DNA of 64,000 nucleotides from Ornithinimicrobium sufpigmenti (GCF_004322775.1 NZ_CP036403.1:992001-1056000); one strand, 5' to 3'; shown: positions 50,793-60,333, numbered from the stretch's first letter. A program made the numbers and translations. Notes: generated from the letters alone by a model not told the origin.

Positions 50793-52340
50793 ATGGTCTC
50801 GCGTTGCCCTGCACCGTCCCGCCGCCTGCCCCGCGCAGCCTCCCTCGGGGTCGCCGCCGCGGCGATGGCTGCCCCGCTGGGCGTGCTCCCCGCGCAGGCC
50901 GCGCCCGCGCCCCAGCTGCCGATGACACCCCTGCCGACCACGCCGCTGGGCACGACGCCGCAGCCGGCAACCCCCTTGCCGGCCACCCCCGGCGACACGC
51001 CGGAGACGCCTGAGGCGCCGGACACCCCGCAGTCCCCCGAGACGCCGGACGCCCCGGCCAGCACGGTCACCCGCACGGTCACGACCGGGGCGAACGTGCG
51101 TTCCGGCCCGGGCACCCAGCACCGCGTCGTCGGCGGCCTCGCGGCCGGGGCGCGGGTGACGGGCAAGTACACCGGCAACGGCTGGTTCGACCTGGGCAAC
51201 AACCGGTTCGTCTTCGCCGACCTGCTCTCCGGCTCGGCGCCCGCACCGACCCCGCCGCCGGCACCGGCACCGCCCCCGGGTGACACCGTGACCCGGACGG
51301 TGACGGTCGCCTCGAACGTCCGCTCCGGCCCGGGTACGAGCCACAGCATCGTCGGCGGTCTGGCCGCCGGTGCCCAGGTGACGGGCAAGTACACCAGCAA
51401 CGGCTGGTTCGACATGGGGAACAGTCGCTTCGTGCTGGGCAGCCTCCTCTCCGGTTCCACGCCCGCGCCGACCCCTCCTGCCCCCAACCCGCCGCCCGGC
51501 GACACGGTGACCCGCACCGTCACCGTCGGTGCCAACGTGCGCTCCGGGCCGGGCACCCAGCACCGCGTCGTCGGCGGTCTGGCTGCCGGTGCCCAGGTGA
51601 CGGGCACGTACACCAGCAACAACTGGTTCGACATGGGCAACGGCAAGTTCGTCTTCGGCGAGCTGCTCTCCGGCTCGGCACCGAACCCCCCGGCACCCCC
51701 GGCCCCCACCCCGCCGGCTCCGCCCGCGCCGCCGGCCCCGAGCCCGCCCCCCGGTGACACGGTGACCCGCACGGTGACCACCGGCGCGAACGTGCGCTCC
51801 GGTCCCGGCACGAACTACAGCATCGTGGGCGGTCTGACCGCAGGCACCCAGGTGACCGGCAAGTACACCAGCAACAACTGGTTCGACCTGGGCAACAACC
51901 GGTTCGTGTTCGGCGAGCTGCTCTCCGGCGGCTCGACGCCGCCGGCACCGCCCGCCCCGCCCGCGCCGCCGGCCCCGCCGGGAGCCGTCACCGGTGCGGC
52001 GGTGCTGGAGGAGGCCGCCAAGTACGCCGGCATCATGTACGTCTGGGGCGGCGCCACCCCCGCCGGCTTCGACTGCTCCGGCTACACCCAGTACGTCTTC
52101 GGCCAGCTCGGCATCAGCCTGCCGCGCACCGCGGCCCAGCAGCAGGCGTTCGCGACGACGACCACCGACCCGCGCCCGGGCGACCTGGTCTTCTTCGGCG
52201 CCCCCGCCTACCACGTGGGCATCTACGCCGGCGACAACATGCTGTGGGACTCCGGCCGCCCGGGTCTGCCGGTGCAGAAGCGCGCAATCTGGCCCTCCGG
52301 CGACGTCACCTTCGGCAAGGTGCCCGGCGTCAGCAACTAA
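50793..52340 (+). CDS. Secreted NlpC/P60 endopeptidase with four SH3 repeats
   Basis: 515 aa from the ATG at 50793; ATGs at 50733 and 50781 are in frame and none has a clear ribosome site. A signal peptide (RRLPRAASLGVAAAAMAAP, cleavage near AQAA) is followed by a Pro/Thr linker. Four bacterial SH3 repeats follow, each with GANVRSGPGT or a variant, VGGLAAG and NNWFDMGN, separated by Pro-rich spacers. The C-terminal NlpC/P60 domain has the catalytic Cys in GFDCSGYTQYVFG, a His in AYHVGIYAG and a third residue shortly after. It cuts peptidoglycan stem peptides during growth or division. Confidence 0.9.
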   Translation: MVSRCPAPSRRLPRAASLGVAAAAMAAPLGVLPAQAAPAPQLPMTPLPTTPLGTTPQPATPLPATPGDTPETPEAPDTPQSPETPDAPASTVTRTVTTGANVRSGPGTQHRVVGGLAAGARVTGKYTGNGWFDLGNNRFVFADLLSGSAPAPTPPPAPAPPPGDTVTRTVTVASNVRSGPGTSHSIVGGLAAGAQVTGKYTSNGWFDMGNSRFVLGSLLSGSTPAPTPPAPNPPPGDTVTRTVTVGANVRSGPGTQHRVVGGLAAGAQVTGTYTSNNWFDMGNGKFVFGELLSGSAPNPPAPPAPTPPAPPAPPAPSPPPGDTVTRTVTTGANVRSGPGTNYSIVGGLTAGTQVTGKYTSNNWFDLGNNRFVFGELLSGGSTPPAPPAPPAPPAPPGAVTGAAVLEEAAKYAGIMYVWGGATPAGFDCSGYTQYVFGQLGISLPRTAAQQQAFATTTTDPRPGDLVFFGAPAYHVGIYAGDNMLWDSGRPGLPVQKRAIWPSGDVTFGKVPGVSN

Positions 52341-52360
52341 GACCCTCCTCGCCGCACCCA

Positions 52361-52396
52361 GCGACGCCCCGACCGCCCCGGCGATCGGGGCGTCGC
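52361..52396. terminator. Hairpin after the NlpC/P60 gene
   Basis: Twelve-base stem GCGACGCCCCGA paired with TCGGGGCGTCGC around a 12-base loop, 21 bases after the stop. Followed by TGTCTCC without a T-run. Confidence 0.7.
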
Positions 52397-52461
52397 TGTC
52401 TCCCCAGAGCCACGCTCCGGGCCACAGGGAGGGCACACGCCGGACCTGAGACCATCTATCC

Positions 52462-53298
52462 ATGCCCGAAGGCCACACTCTGCACCGTCTCGCCCACTCC
52501 CTCGACGACGCCTTCGGAGGCACCCAGCCGCAGGTGAGCAGCCCCCAGGGCAGGTTCGCCGAGGGCGCAGCCCTGCTGGACGGTCAGCTGGTCGAGCGCT
52601 CCTGGGCGCACGGCAAGCTGCTCTTCGTCGACTTCGCCCGGGGGCGCACCCTCTACGTCCACCTCGGGCTCATCGGCAAGTGGTTCGTCCTGCCCGTCGA
52701 CCCGCCCGGCAGTGAGCCGCCGGCGACCGGCGCCGTCCGGCTGCGCGTCCTCGGCGAGCGGCACGTCGCCGACCTGCGGGGGCCGATGGCCTGCCAGGTC
52801 CTGGACGAGGAGGCGGTCGACGCGCTCGTCGACCGGCAGGGACCGGACCCCCTGCAGCCGGTGGGGGAGAGCAACGACCCGGACGCGGCATACCGCAAGA
52901 TCAGCCGCTCGGGCAAGAGCCTGGCCGAGCTGCTGATGGACCAGACCGTGCTGGCCGGGGTGGGCAACATCTACCGCTGCGAGGTGCTGTGGCGCCACCG
53001 GCTGCACCCGCTCAAGCCGGGACGCTCGCTCAAGCGTGCCTCCTGGCAGCTGATCTGGGACGACCTGGTCATGCTGATGCCGTGGGGCGTGCGCACGGGC
53101 GCGATCATCACCCTCGACGACGTGCTCGAGGACACCGCGGCCGCCTGGGACCGCGGGGAACGCCCGCAGGTGCCTCGGGAGTTCGCGGTCTACAAGCGGG
53201 ACGGTATGCCGTGCCTGCGCTGCGGGTCGGTGGTGCGGCACAAGGTCGTCGCCGGCCGCAACCTGTTCTGGTGCGGCGGCTGCCAGCGCCGCACCTGA
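52462..53298 (+). CDS. Fpg/Nei-family DNA glycosylase (endonuclease VIII-like)
   Basis: 278 aa. It removes oxidised bases and nicks the abasic site. The mature N-terminus PEGHTLHRLA provides the catalytic Pro and Glu (P2, E3); PEGHT rather than PELPE indicates the Nei group. H2TH domain: VLAGVGNIYRCEVLWRHRLH. Zinc finger: CLRCGSVVRH then LFWCGGCQ, with the intercalating and phosphate-binding Arg/Lys in place. It corresponds to Rv2464c of M. tuberculosis (Nei1), which lies next to rpiB there, but here it has moved 42 kb away. Confidence 0.92.
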   Translation: MPEGHTLHRLAHSLDDAFGGTQPQVSSPQGRFAEGAALLDGQLVERSWAHGKLLFVDFARGRTLYVHLGLIGKWFVLPVDPPGSEPPATGAVRLRVLGERHVADLRGPMACQVLDEEAVDALVDRQGPDPLQPVGESNDPDAAYRKISRSGKSLAELLMDQTVLAGVGNIYRCEVLWRHRLHPLKPGRSLKRASWQLIWDDLVMLMPWGVRTGAIITLDDVLEDTAAAWDRGERPQVPREFAVYKRDGMPCLRCGSVVRHKVVAGRNLFWCGGCQRRT

Positions 53299-53345
53299 CC
53301 GCTCCCGGGCCATGGCAGGCGGGCCATCCCTGGCAGGCTGTCCGC

Positions 53346-54062
53346 ATGACGCTCGAGACCTTCCCGACCGACTGGCAGCGTGCGCTGTGCATCGTGGCCC
53401 ACCCCGACGACCTGGAGTACGGCACCGCCGCGGCGGTGGCCGGGTGGACCGACGCCGGCAAGCAGGTGACCTACCTGCTGGTCACCCGCGGCGAGGCCGG
53501 CATCGCGACCATGGAGCCGGCCCGGGCAGCGCCGCTGCGCGAGCAGGAGGAGCGGGACGGTGCCCGCGAGGTCGGGGTCGAGGAGGTGCTCTTCCTGGAG
53601 GGCTTCGCCGACGGGGTGATCGAGGCCGACCTGGACCTGCGCCGAGCCCTCGCGCGGGAGATCAGGCGGGCACGTCCCGAGCTGGTCACGACGTTGACGC
53701 ACGCAGAGACCTTCGCCGGCGGCAGCCTCAACCAGGCCGACCACCGTGCCGTCGGGCTGGCCGCCATCGACGCGGTCGCGGCGGCCGGCAACCGGTGGAT
53801 CTTCCCCGAGCTGGTCAGCGACGGCGACGAGCCCTGGGACGGCGTCCGGTGGGTCGCCGTCTCGGCCGCCTCCGACCCGACGCACGAGGTCGACGTCACC
53901 GAGCACTTCGACCGCGCGGTCGCCTCGCTCGAGGCGCACCGGGAGTACCTGGCGGCGCTCGGTCCGGACTACCCGGCGCCGCGCGACCTCCTCGGCGAGA
54001 TCCTGGCGCACCCGGAGCACGAGGGCCGCTACCGTTGGACCGCCCGGGTGCACGCGCGCTGA
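53346..54062 (+). CDS. PIG-L family deacetylase
   Basis: 238 aa. A zinc-dependent N-deacetylase of the LmbE/MshB fold. The metal motif is CIVAHPDDLEYG (AHPDD, residues 19-23), with a third ligand in NQADHRAVG. The family includes MshB (mycothiol synthesis) and Mca. The sequence is shorter than MshB and Mca, so the substrate is not assigned. CAGGCT ends six bases before the ATG. 48 bp after the glycosylase gene. Confidence 0.85.
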   Translation: MTLETFPTDWQRALCIVAHPDDLEYGTAAAVAGWTDAGKQVTYLLVTRGEAGIATMEPARAAPLREQEERDGAREVGVEEVLFLEGFADGVIEADLDLRRALAREIRRARPELVTTLTHAETFAGGSLNQADHRAVGLAAIDAVAAAGNRWIFPELVSDGDEPWDGVRWVAVSAASDPTHEVDVTEHFDRAVASLEAHREYLAALGPDYPAPRDLLGEILAHPEHEGRYRWTARVHAR

Positions 54063-54145
54063 CCGGTCCCCTCCGGCCGCGACCCAATCTCTCCGGCCGC
54101 GGTGTAGGCGCGATGAGGCCGCGATTAGGGGCAGGGGCGTGGGCG

Positions 54146-54154
54146 CTGATAATC
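54146..54154 (+). promoter_or_regulatory. Extended -10 promoter of rpsO
   Basis: TGATAATCT: an extended TGn followed by the strong -10 TAATCT at 54149-54154, about 90 bp upstream of rpsO. No convincing -35 hexamer. The leader of about 80 bases may hold an S15 autoregulatory fold, as known in other bacteria, but I cannot show one. Confidence 0.6.
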
Positions 54155-54243
54155 TGGCGGGTGCCGTCTGAACGGCCGCGGATCCAGAGTGCCCCGGTGA
54201 ACATGCCCGGGTTGCGCCGCGCAACGACAAGAAGGAGTCGCCC

Positions 54244-54513
54244 ATGGCGAACGAGACTGCCGCGAAGCAGGACATCATCAAGGAGTACGCCACGACCGAG
54301 GGCGACACCGGCAGCCCGGAGGTGCAGGTCGCGCTCCTGACCCACCGGATCAAGGAGCTCACCGAGCACTCGCGTGAGCACAAGCACGACCACCACAGCC
54401 GCCGCGGGCTGCTGCTGCTGGTCGGCAAGCGCAAGCGTCTCCTCCGTTACCTGGAGCAGACCGACATCGAGCGCTACCGGTCGCTGATCAAGCGCCTCGG
54501 CCTGCGCCGCTGA
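54244..54513 (+). CDS. rpsO: 30S ribosomal protein S15
   Basis: 89 aa. It binds 16S rRNA helices 20-22 and organises the small-subunit platform. Family motifs: [40 protein letters not shown] and [26 protein letters not shown] sits eight bases before the ATG. Followed by an intrinsic terminator and then pnp, the usual rpsO-pnp order. Confidence 0.98.
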   Translation: MANETAAKQDIIKEYATTEGDTGSPEVQVALLTHRIKELTEHSREHKHDHHSRRGLLLLVGKRKRLLRYLEQTDIERYRSLIKRLGLRR

Positions 54514-54524
54514 GCTTCGCAGGG

Positions 54525-54555
54525 GAGCGGTTCCCGATCCGGGAACCGCTCTTTT
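54525..54555 (+). terminator. Intrinsic terminator between rpsO and pnp
   Basis: Twelve-base stem GAGCGGTTCCCG paired with CGGGAACCGCTC around ATC, followed by TTTT. It is the only hairpin noted in the window with a proper T-tract, and may serve as an attenuator and an RNase site between the two genes. Confidence 0.88.
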
Positions 54556-54676
54556 GCGTATGACGTGCGCACCAGCGCGCGTCGGGGCCTGCCGCGACGG
54601 CACGCCCCAGCAGTTGGGAACAGCCGGGCACAACGACGATGCCCGGTGTTTGCGAGAGAACAGAAAAGGAGGGCCC

Positions 54677-57262
54677 ATGGAGGGTCCAGAGATCACCTTC
54701 GCCGAAGCCACCATCGACAACGGCAGCTTCGGCACCCGCACCGTCCGCTTCGAGACCGGGCGTCTGGCCCGGCAGGCCGGCGGAAGCGTCACCGCATACC
54801 TCGACGACGACACGATGCTGCTGTCCACCACCACGGCCAGCAAGCACCCCAAGGACCACTTCGACTTCTTCCCGCTCACCGTGGACGTCGAGGAGCGCAT
54901 GTACTCCCTCGGCCGCATCCCGGGCAGCTTCTTCCGCCGGGAGGGCCGCCCGTCCACCGAGGCGATCCTCACCTGCCGCCTGATCGACCGCCCGCTGCGC
55001 CCCACCTTCGCCAAGGGCCTGCGCAACGAGGTTCAGGTCGTCATCACGGTCCTGTCGCTCAACCCCGAGCACCAGTACGACGTGCTCGCCATCAACGCCG
55101 CCTCGGCCTCCACCCAGATCTCCGGCCTGCCCTTCAGCGGCCCGATCGGTGCGACCCGGGTCTCGCTCATCGACGGCCAGTGGGTCGCCTTCCCCAACTT
55201 CTCCGACGCCGCGCGCTCGACCTTCGACATGGTCGTGGCCGGGCGGGTCGTGGGCGATGACGTCGCGATCATGATGGTCGAGGCCGAGTCCACGGAGGCG
55301 ACCTGGGACCTGGTGAAGAACGAGGGCAAGCAGGCCCCGACCGAGGAGGTCGTGGCCCAGGGTCTGGAGGAGTCAAAGAAGTTCATCAAGGTCCTCTGCG
55401 ACGCCCAGGCCCAGCTGGCCGCCGAGGCGGCCAAGGAGGTCCAGCAGTTCCCCCGCTTCCTCGACTACGAGGACGACGCCTACGCCGCCGTCGAGGAGGC
55501 CACCTCGGCCGACCTCGCCGAGGCCCTGCAGATCGGCGGGAAGCAGGAGCGGGAGACCCGCATCGACGAGATCAAGATCGCGATGAAGGGCAAGCTGCTC
55601 GGGCTGCAGATGCCCCAGGACGGCGACGCCGCTCCGTCGTCCGTCACCGAGGACGCACCGTTCGCCGGTCGCGACAAGGAGATCGACGCGGCCTACCGCG
55701 CCGTGCAGAAGAAGCTCATCCGTGAGCGCATCCTGCGCGACCAGGTCCGCATCGACGGCCGTGGCCTGAAGGACATCCGCGCGCTCTCGGCCGAGGTCGA
55801 GGTCCTGCCGCGCGCCCACGGCTCGGCGATCTTCGAGCGGGGTGAGACCCAGATCATGGGTGTCACCACGCTGAACATGCTGCGTATGGAGCAGCAGCTG
55901 GACACCCTCTCGCCGGTGACCCGCAAGCGGTACATGCACAACTACAACTTCCCGCCCTACAGCACCGGTGAGACCGGGCGCGTGGGCTCCCCGAAGCGTC
56001 GAGAGATCGGTCACGGAGCGCTCGCCGAGCGTGCCCTCATGCCGGTGCTGCCGACGCGCGAGGAGTTCCCCTACGCGATCCGGCAGGTCTCCGAGGCGCT
56101 GAGCTCCAACGGCTCGACCTCGATGGGCTCGGTCTGCGCGTCCACGATGTCGCTGCTCAACGCGGGTGTGCCGCTGCGCGCGCCGGTGGCGGGCATCGCG
56201 ATGGGTCTGGTCTCGGCCGAGGTCGACGGCAAGACCCAGTACGCCGCGCTGACCGACATCCTTGGTGCCGAGGACGCCTTCGGTGACATGGACTTCAAGG
56301 TCGCCGGTACCCGGGAGTTCGTCACCGCGATCCAGCTGGACACCAAGCTCGACGGCATCCCTGCCGAGGTGCTGGGCGGTGCGCTGACCCAGGCCCGCGA
56401 CGCGCGCCTGCACATCCTGGACGTGATGAACGAGGCCATCGACGCCCCGGACGAGATGAGCCCCTACGCCCCGCGCGTCATCTCGGTGAAGGTGCCGGTC
56501 GACAAGATCGGCGAGGTCATCGGCCCCAAGGGCAAGATGATCAACCAGATCCAGGAGGACACCGGCGCCGACATCTCGATCGAGGACGACGGCACGGTCT
56601 ACATCGGTGCCACCGACGGTCCTTCCGCCGAGGCGGCCCGGGCGGCGGTCAACGCGATCGCGAACCCGCAGATGCCGGAGATCGGCGAGCGCTTCCTGGG
56701 CACCGTGGTCAAGACCACGACGTTCGGCGCGTTCATCTCCCTGCTCCCGGGCAAGGACGGCCTGCTGCACATCTCCGAGATCCGCAAGCTCGTCGGCGGC
56801 CGTCGCATCGACGCTGTCGAGGACGTGATGTCCGTGGGCCAGAAGGTCCAGGTCGAGCTCAAGGAGATCGACCCGCGCGGCAAGCTCTCGCTGGCTGCGG
56901 TCGTCGAGGGCGACGGGACCAGCGATGGGAATGGCGACGGGAACGGCAACGGTGGCACCCAGGGTGACGCCGGCCAGACCGAGGCCGCCGTCGAGTCGGA
57001 CGCCCCGCAGACCCAGGCGGTCGAGGGCCACCTGCCCCCAGCTCCCGAGGACGTGCAGGATGACGCCCAGGGTGACGCGCAGGTTGACGAGGACTCAGCG
57101 GACTCGGCGGACTCCTCGGAGTCGGCCGAGAACGGCTCCGGGTCCGAGGAGGGCCAGGGCGGCGACCGCCCCCGCCGTCAGCGTCGGCGTCGCGGCGGCC
57201 GTGGCCGCGGCGGCAACGGCGGCGGCGAGGACCAGAACGAGGGCGGCTCCGACCAGGAGTGA
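54677..57262 (+). CDS. pnp: Polyribonucleotide nucleotidyltransferase (PNPase)
   Basis: 861 aa. A phosphorolytic 3'-5' exoribonuclease that also makes RNA tails; in Actinobacteria it works with RNase E. Order: first RNase PH-like core (about 10-150), helical domain, second core with the active-site region ([20 protein letters not shown]), a KH domain ([15 protein letters not shown], about 615-630), and an S1 domain ([20 protein letters not shown], from about 675). A tail of about 110 residues switches from acidic ([18 protein letters not shown]) to Arg/Gly-rich ([16 protein letters not shown]), suggesting RNA or protein contacts. AAAAGGAGG precedes the ATG. Confidence 0.97.
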   Translation: MEGPEITFAEATIDNGSFGTRTVRFETGRLARQAGGSVTAYLDDDTMLLSTTTASKHPKDHFDFFPLTVDVEERMYSLGRIPGSFFRREGRPSTEAILTCRLIDRPLRPTFAKGLRNEVQVVITVLSLNPEHQYDVLAINAASASTQISGLPFSGPIGATRVSLIDGQWVAFPNFSDAARSTFDMVVAGRVVGDDVAIMMVEAESTEATWDLVKNEGKQAPTEEVVAQGLEESKKFIKVLCDAQAQLAAEAAKEVQQFPRFLDYEDDAYAAVEEATSADLAEALQIGGKQERETRIDEIKIAMKGKLLGLQMPQDGDAAPSSVTEDAPFAGRDKEIDAAYRAVQKKLIRERILRDQVRIDGRGLKDIRALSAEVEVLPRAHGSAIFERGETQIMGVTTLNMLRMEQQLDTLSPVTRKRYMHNYNFPPYSTGETGRVGSPKRREIGHGALAERALMPVLPTREEFPYAIRQVSEALSSNGSTSMGSVCASTMSLLNAGVPLRAPVAGIAMGLVSAEVDGKTQYAALTDILGAEDAFGDMDFKVAGTREFVTAIQLDTKLDGIPAEVLGGALTQARDARLHILDVMNEAIDAPDEMSPYAPRVISVKVPVDKIGEVIGPKGKMINQIQEDTGADISIEDDGTVYIGATDGPSAEAARAAVNAIANPQMPEIGERFLGTVVKTTTFGAFISLLPGKDGLLHISEIRKLVGGRRIDAVEDVMSVGQKVQVELKEIDPRGKLSLAAVVEGDGTSDGNGDGNGNGGTQGDAGQTEAAVESDAPQTQAVEGHLPPAPEDVQDDAQGDAQVDEDSADSADSSESAENGSGSEEGQGGDRPRRQRRRRGGRGRGGNGGGEDQNEGGSDQE

Positions 57263-57268
57263 CCCCTG

Positions 57269-57295
57269 CGTCACGGGTGCTACGCACCCGTGACG
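57269..57295. terminator. First hairpin after pnp
   Basis: Twelve-base stem CGTCACGGGTGC paired with GCACCCGTGACG around TAC, six bases after the pnp stop. No T-tract. Confidence 0.75.
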
Positions 57296-57308
57296 ACCCG
57301 CAGGTATG

Positions 57309-57344
57309 ACGAGGGCCCGGACGCAGGTGCGTCCGGGCCCTCGT
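57309..57344. terminator. Second hairpin after pnp
   Basis: Sixteen-base stem starting ACGAGGGCCCGGACGC around AGGT, 13 bases beyond the first hairpin. Tandem stems of this kind could back each other up. The sequence from 57345 to 57489 shows no gene. Confidence 0.78.
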
Positions 57345-57489
57345 GCTGCGGAGGTGATCGAGTGTTGCGCTGTGCTCGCGGGCGAAGGGGGTCCGGTCGC
57401 TTCGGTCACCGAGTGCTGCGGCTGTGCACGCCTCGACCCCCGTGCCGTGCGCATATCCACGGCACTGGACGAAAAGATGGCGGGAGAGA

Positions 57490-57526
57490 CGCGAGGGCGG
57501 ACCCGATCACCGGGTCCGCCCTCGCG
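57490..57526. terminator. Hairpin after the 51-aa gene
   Basis: Sixteen-base stem starting CGCGAGGGCGGACCCG around a five-base loop, 12 bases beyond the stop of the minus-strand small gene. It also faces the pnp transcript. Confidence 0.78.
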
Positions 57527-57538
57527 AGGTCGGTCTGC

Positions 57539-57694
57539 TCAGGCGGCCGCTGCTGCGGTGGCTCGCCGGGGAGCTGGGCCCCCCGAGACGTCCCAGCGCA
57601 TCTCCATACGGGTGCGGCCGTCGGCGTCGGTCACGGGGACCCACGCCAGGACGACGCGACGTCGCGCCTTGGGTAGCTGACGAACCGTGGTCAT
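57539..57694 (-). CDS. Small basic protein of 51 aa, unknown function
   Basis: MTTVRQLPKARRRVVLAWVP, then VTDADGRTRMEMRWDVSG and an Ala-rich end. The start has an excellent GGAGGAGGACACC ribosome site, there is an AT-rich promoter with repeated GGTNAAC sites upstream and a 16-bp hairpin downstream, so this is a complete small transcription unit. The N-terminal half is basic, the middle has a beta-hairpin-like alternation. No domain recognised; too small for most gene finders. A DNA- or RNA-binding role would fit the basic patch but is a guess. Confidence 0.8.
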   Translation of the reverse strand: MTTVRQLPKARRRVVLAWVPVTDADGRTRMEMRWDVSGGPAPRRATAAAAA

Positions 57695-57748
57695 GGTGTC
57701 CTCCTCCGGAGTCGTGGTCGGCGTCTGCGGACCAGTCGTTCATCGTGT

Positions 57749-57787
57749 GTTTACCTACTCTAGCCCAAAGGTGAACAAAAGGTAAAC
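57749..57787 (-). promoter_or_regulatory. Promoter with GGTNAAC operator-like repeats
   Basis: On the minus strand TAGAGT (complement of 57757-57762) is the -10, with TTTACC or TTACCT as a weak -35. GTTTACC at 57749-57755 and GGTAAAC at 57781-57787 form an inverted pair enclosing the promoter. GGTGAAC at 57770-57776 lies 11 bp from GGTAAAC in direct orientation. Spacing of one helical turn suggests cooperative protein binding. Confidence 0.6.
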
Positions 57788-57886
57788 GGTTGCCGTCCAA
57801 CCGGTGCGGCCACACCTCTGATCAGGGCGTGGGTCGTGTCCCTGTGACTGCTGGGACTGAGACGATGAACGTCCGATGAACAACGG

Positions 57887-59278
57887 TTACTTCGGGGGGG
57901 CCAGCGACGTGGTCAGCCAGCGGACGCCCTGTTCCACGGGGCCGGGGCGGCGGAGCACGGCGAAGACCACGCCGATCGCCAGGGCCAGGGTCACGTGCAG
58001 GGCCAGAGCACTGTCGGAGCCGCGGGCCAGTGCCCTGCCTGGCTCGCCCGCCGGGCTGCCGAGGACGACGACGTGCAAGGAGTAGAGGGTCAGGGTCATG
58101 GCCCCCGCGCCGGCGAGCAGAGACCAGGGCAGCCGTGGGAGCAGGCGGACCGCCCACCAGCACAGACCGAGCACCAGCAGCGCGCACCCGGTCGTGTGCG
58201 CGAGGTCGGTGATGCTCCCGCTGTGCGGTACCCATACCCCGAGCCACCAGGGCGAACCCTCGGGGTGCACCCCGTAGAAGCCGCGGCGCAGGTCCACCGC
58301 CAGGGTCTCCCAGCTCCCGGACCCTGACGTCTCGACGAGAACCTGACGCACCTGCTCGGAGCCCGTGATCAGACGGGAGGCCGCCAGGGGCAGCGCAGCC
58401 AGCGTGAGGCCGAGCAGAGTCAGCAGGGCGCCCCGTCGCGCAGGGACGCGAGCGTCGGACAGTGCGGTTCCGCCCGGCGCCAGCAGGCGGCCGACGGCCA
58501 GGCCGGCGAAGAGATAGGTGGCCCAGGTCAGCACCGGATAGTAGCCAGTGACCACGAGCTCGCTGAGCAGCCGGACCGGGTCGCGGAGGCTGACCAGGGA
58601 CGGGATCTGGTAGGTGGTCGGCGGCAGGGCCGGACGGATCAGCATGCTCACCAGCGGGCTCAGCAGCCCCCAGCCCACAGCCAGTGCCGCCAACGCCGGC
58701 GCCCGCCAGGTCAGCACCGGCAGGGCGCAGCAGAACAGCACGGCGTAGTAGACCAGGATCACCGCGATGCCGGAGTCGAGCAGCCCGAGGAGGAGACCGA
58801 TCGTGCCCACTGCGGCTGCCCGGACGAGCAGCCGTCGGCGGTGCGACGCGGGGCCGCTCCTGCCGCCTGCGGACGTCGGCCCTCCGCTGCTGCCCGCCGA
58901 CGTGGAAGGCCCCCTGCGCGCGGACGTGGAAGGCGTGCGGCCGCTGGCGGTGCTCCTGCCGGCGGCGTGCAGGTCACGGGTGACGATCGCCAGGCTCACC
59001 CCGGCGAGCAGGGCGAACAACGCCGAGGAGCGACCCGCGACGACCTGGAACAGCCCGTCCACGCCGCCCGGTGCGTCGGCGCGCAGCGGTAGGACGAGGT
59101 GGGAGGCGAACATCCCCAGCAGCGCCACCAGCCGCGCCAGGTCGACGCTCAGCAGGCGTCCTGCGCGGGGCGCGGCGACGGCGTGTCCTGGGGGTGAGCC
59201 CGGACCTGCACCGCCCCTCCGTCCGTCCGGGCCTGCGCCCCTGCGCTGTCCGTCCGGCCCCGCGCCGGCCCCCGCCAC
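57887..59278 (-). CDS. Polytopic membrane protein, DUF1624/DUF418-like acyltransferase fold
   Basis: 463 aa, GTG start with GGGGAGG seven bases upstream. The Gly/Arg-rich N-terminus (about 40 residues) is followed by about ten membrane helices. The early segment RLLSVDLARLVALLGMFASH resembles the first helix of heparan-alpha-glucosaminide acetyltransferase-like and DUF418 proteins, as does FALLAGVSLAIVTR. A Ser/Gly-rich loop near 110-145 is low in complexity. It probably transfers acyl groups to envelope glycans, but the substrate is unknown. Last of a minus-strand run with azlD, azlC and the GNAT gene. Confidence 0.7.
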   Translation of the reverse strand: MAGAGAGPDGQRRGAGPDGRRGGAGPGSPPGHAVAAPRAGRLLSVDLARLVALLGMFASHLVLPLRADAPGGVDGLFQVVAGRSSALFALLAGVSLAIVTRDLHAAGRSTASGRTPSTSARRGPSTSAGSSGGPTSAGGRSGPASHRRRLLVRAAAVGTIGLLLGLLDSGIAVILVYYAVLFCCALPVLTWRAPALAALAVGWGLLSPLVSMLIRPALPPTTYQIPSLVSLRDPVRLLSELVVTGYYPVLTWATYLFAGLAVGRLLAPGGTALSDARVPARRGALLTLLGLTLAALPLAASRLITGSEQVRQVLVETSGSGSWETLAVDLRRGFYGVHPEGSPWWLGVWVPHSGSITDLAHTTGCALLVLGLCWWAVRLLPRLPWSLLAGAGAMTLTLYSLHVVVLGSPAGEPGRALARGSDSALALHVTLALAIGVVFAVLRRPGPVEQGVRWLTTSLAPPK

Positions 59279-59281
59279 GGC

Positions 59282-59593
59282 CTAGCCTCCCCAGAGCCGC
59301 AGCAGCGCGGCGGTGGCGGCGGCAGCGGCCACGACCACGAGGAACGGGGCGCGCAGCAGCAGCAGGACCAGGGCGACCCCGATCCCGGCGGCGCGGGCGT
59401 CCAGGACGGGCAACCCGTCGCCGTCCAGGAAACCCTGGGTGATGACCAGGGCGCTGAGCAGGGCGACCGTGAGCAGAGGGACCACACGGTCCACCCACGG
59501 GATCTGCAGGACCCGCTCGGGCACGAGGTAACCGGCCAGCTTGACCAGCCAGGCCAGCAGGCAGGCGGCGATGACCGCGATCCACAGGGTCAC
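59282..59593 (-). CDS. azlD: AzlD-family branched-chain amino acid exporter subunit
   Basis: 103 aa, GTG start. Four membrane helices (for example LWIAVIAACLLAWLVKLAGY and GIGVALVLLLLRAPFLVVV). YLVPERVLQIPWVDRVVPLL is the AzlD signature. It pairs with AzlC to export branched-chain amino acids or analogues. Overlaps azlC by 4 bp. Confidence 0.9.
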   Translation of the reverse strand: MTLWIAVIAACLLAWLVKLAGYLVPERVLQIPWVDRVVPLLTVALLSALVITQGFLDGDGLPVLDARAAGIGVALVLLLLRAPFLVVVAAAAATAALLRLWGG

Positions 59594-60333
59594 GAGCGGT
59601 CCTCCTGCCGGGTCGCCTCGTGGGCGAGGATCGCCTCGGCGTCCCGCGTGACGGGGGCGGGGTCGCGCTCAGGACCCGCGCGTCGGGGCAGTCCGAGGGC
59701 CAGCGCCGCGGTGGCGCCGATGAGGACCTCCACCCCGGTCGGCACGAACGGCGCCGAGACGAGAGTGAGCACCATGGCCAAAGCTGCTGTGCCGATCGGG
59801 CCGCGGCCCTTCAGCCGCGGCCAGACGAGGGCCACGAACGCGGCGGCGGCAGCCGCGTCCAGCCCCCAGGCCCGCGGGTCACCCATGGCCTCACCGGCCA
59901 GAGCCCCGGCGAGGGTCATGCTGTTCCACACCACGAAGAGCACCACGCCGGTGGTGTAGAACCCGATCCGGGTCGAGCGCTGGTCCGGTTGCGCGACGGC
60001 GACGGCGGTGGACTCGTCGATGGTCAGGTGGGCCGTGAGCGGTCGCAGGACGGGTGAGGGTGCCAGTCGGCGGGAGAGCTCCAGGCCGTAGAAGCCGTTG
60101 CGCAGTCCCAGCAGGGTCGAGGTGGCGACCGCCGCCACCGGGTTGCCGCCCGCGCCGATCACGCCGTAGAAGGCGAACTGGGAGCCGCCGGAGAAGAGCA
60201 GCACCGAGGTGAGCACCGTCTGCCAGACGGTCAGTCCGGCCGCCACCCCGAGTGCCCCCGCGCTCACGCCATACAGGCCGACGAGGCCGACCGCCACCCC
60301 CTGCCGGGCGGCCGGCGTGCGCCACCACGTCAT
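59590..60333 (-). CDS. azlC: AzlC-family branched-chain amino acid exporter subunit
   Basis: 247 aa. About seven membrane helices with the AzlC pattern: VGLYGVSAGALGVAAGLTVW, LFSGGSQFAFYGVIGAGG, LGLRNGFYGLELSRRL and LTIDESTAVAVAQ. The large subunit of the AzlCD exporter. The C-terminal 30 residues are charged. Overlaps the GNAT gene upstream and azlD downstream by 4 bp each. Confidence 0.92.
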   Translation of the reverse strand: MTWWRTPAARQGVAVGLVGLYGVSAGALGVAAGLTVWQTVLTSVLLFSGGSQFAFYGVIGAGGNPVAAVATSTLLGLRNGFYGLELSRRLAPSPVLRPLTAHLTIDESTAVAVAQPDQRSTRIGFYTTGVVLFVVWNSMTLAGALAGEAMGDPRAWGLDAAAAAAFVALVWPRLKGRGPIGTAALAMVLTLVSAPFVPTGVEVLIGATAALALGLPRRAGPERDPAPVTRDAEAILAHEATRQEDRS

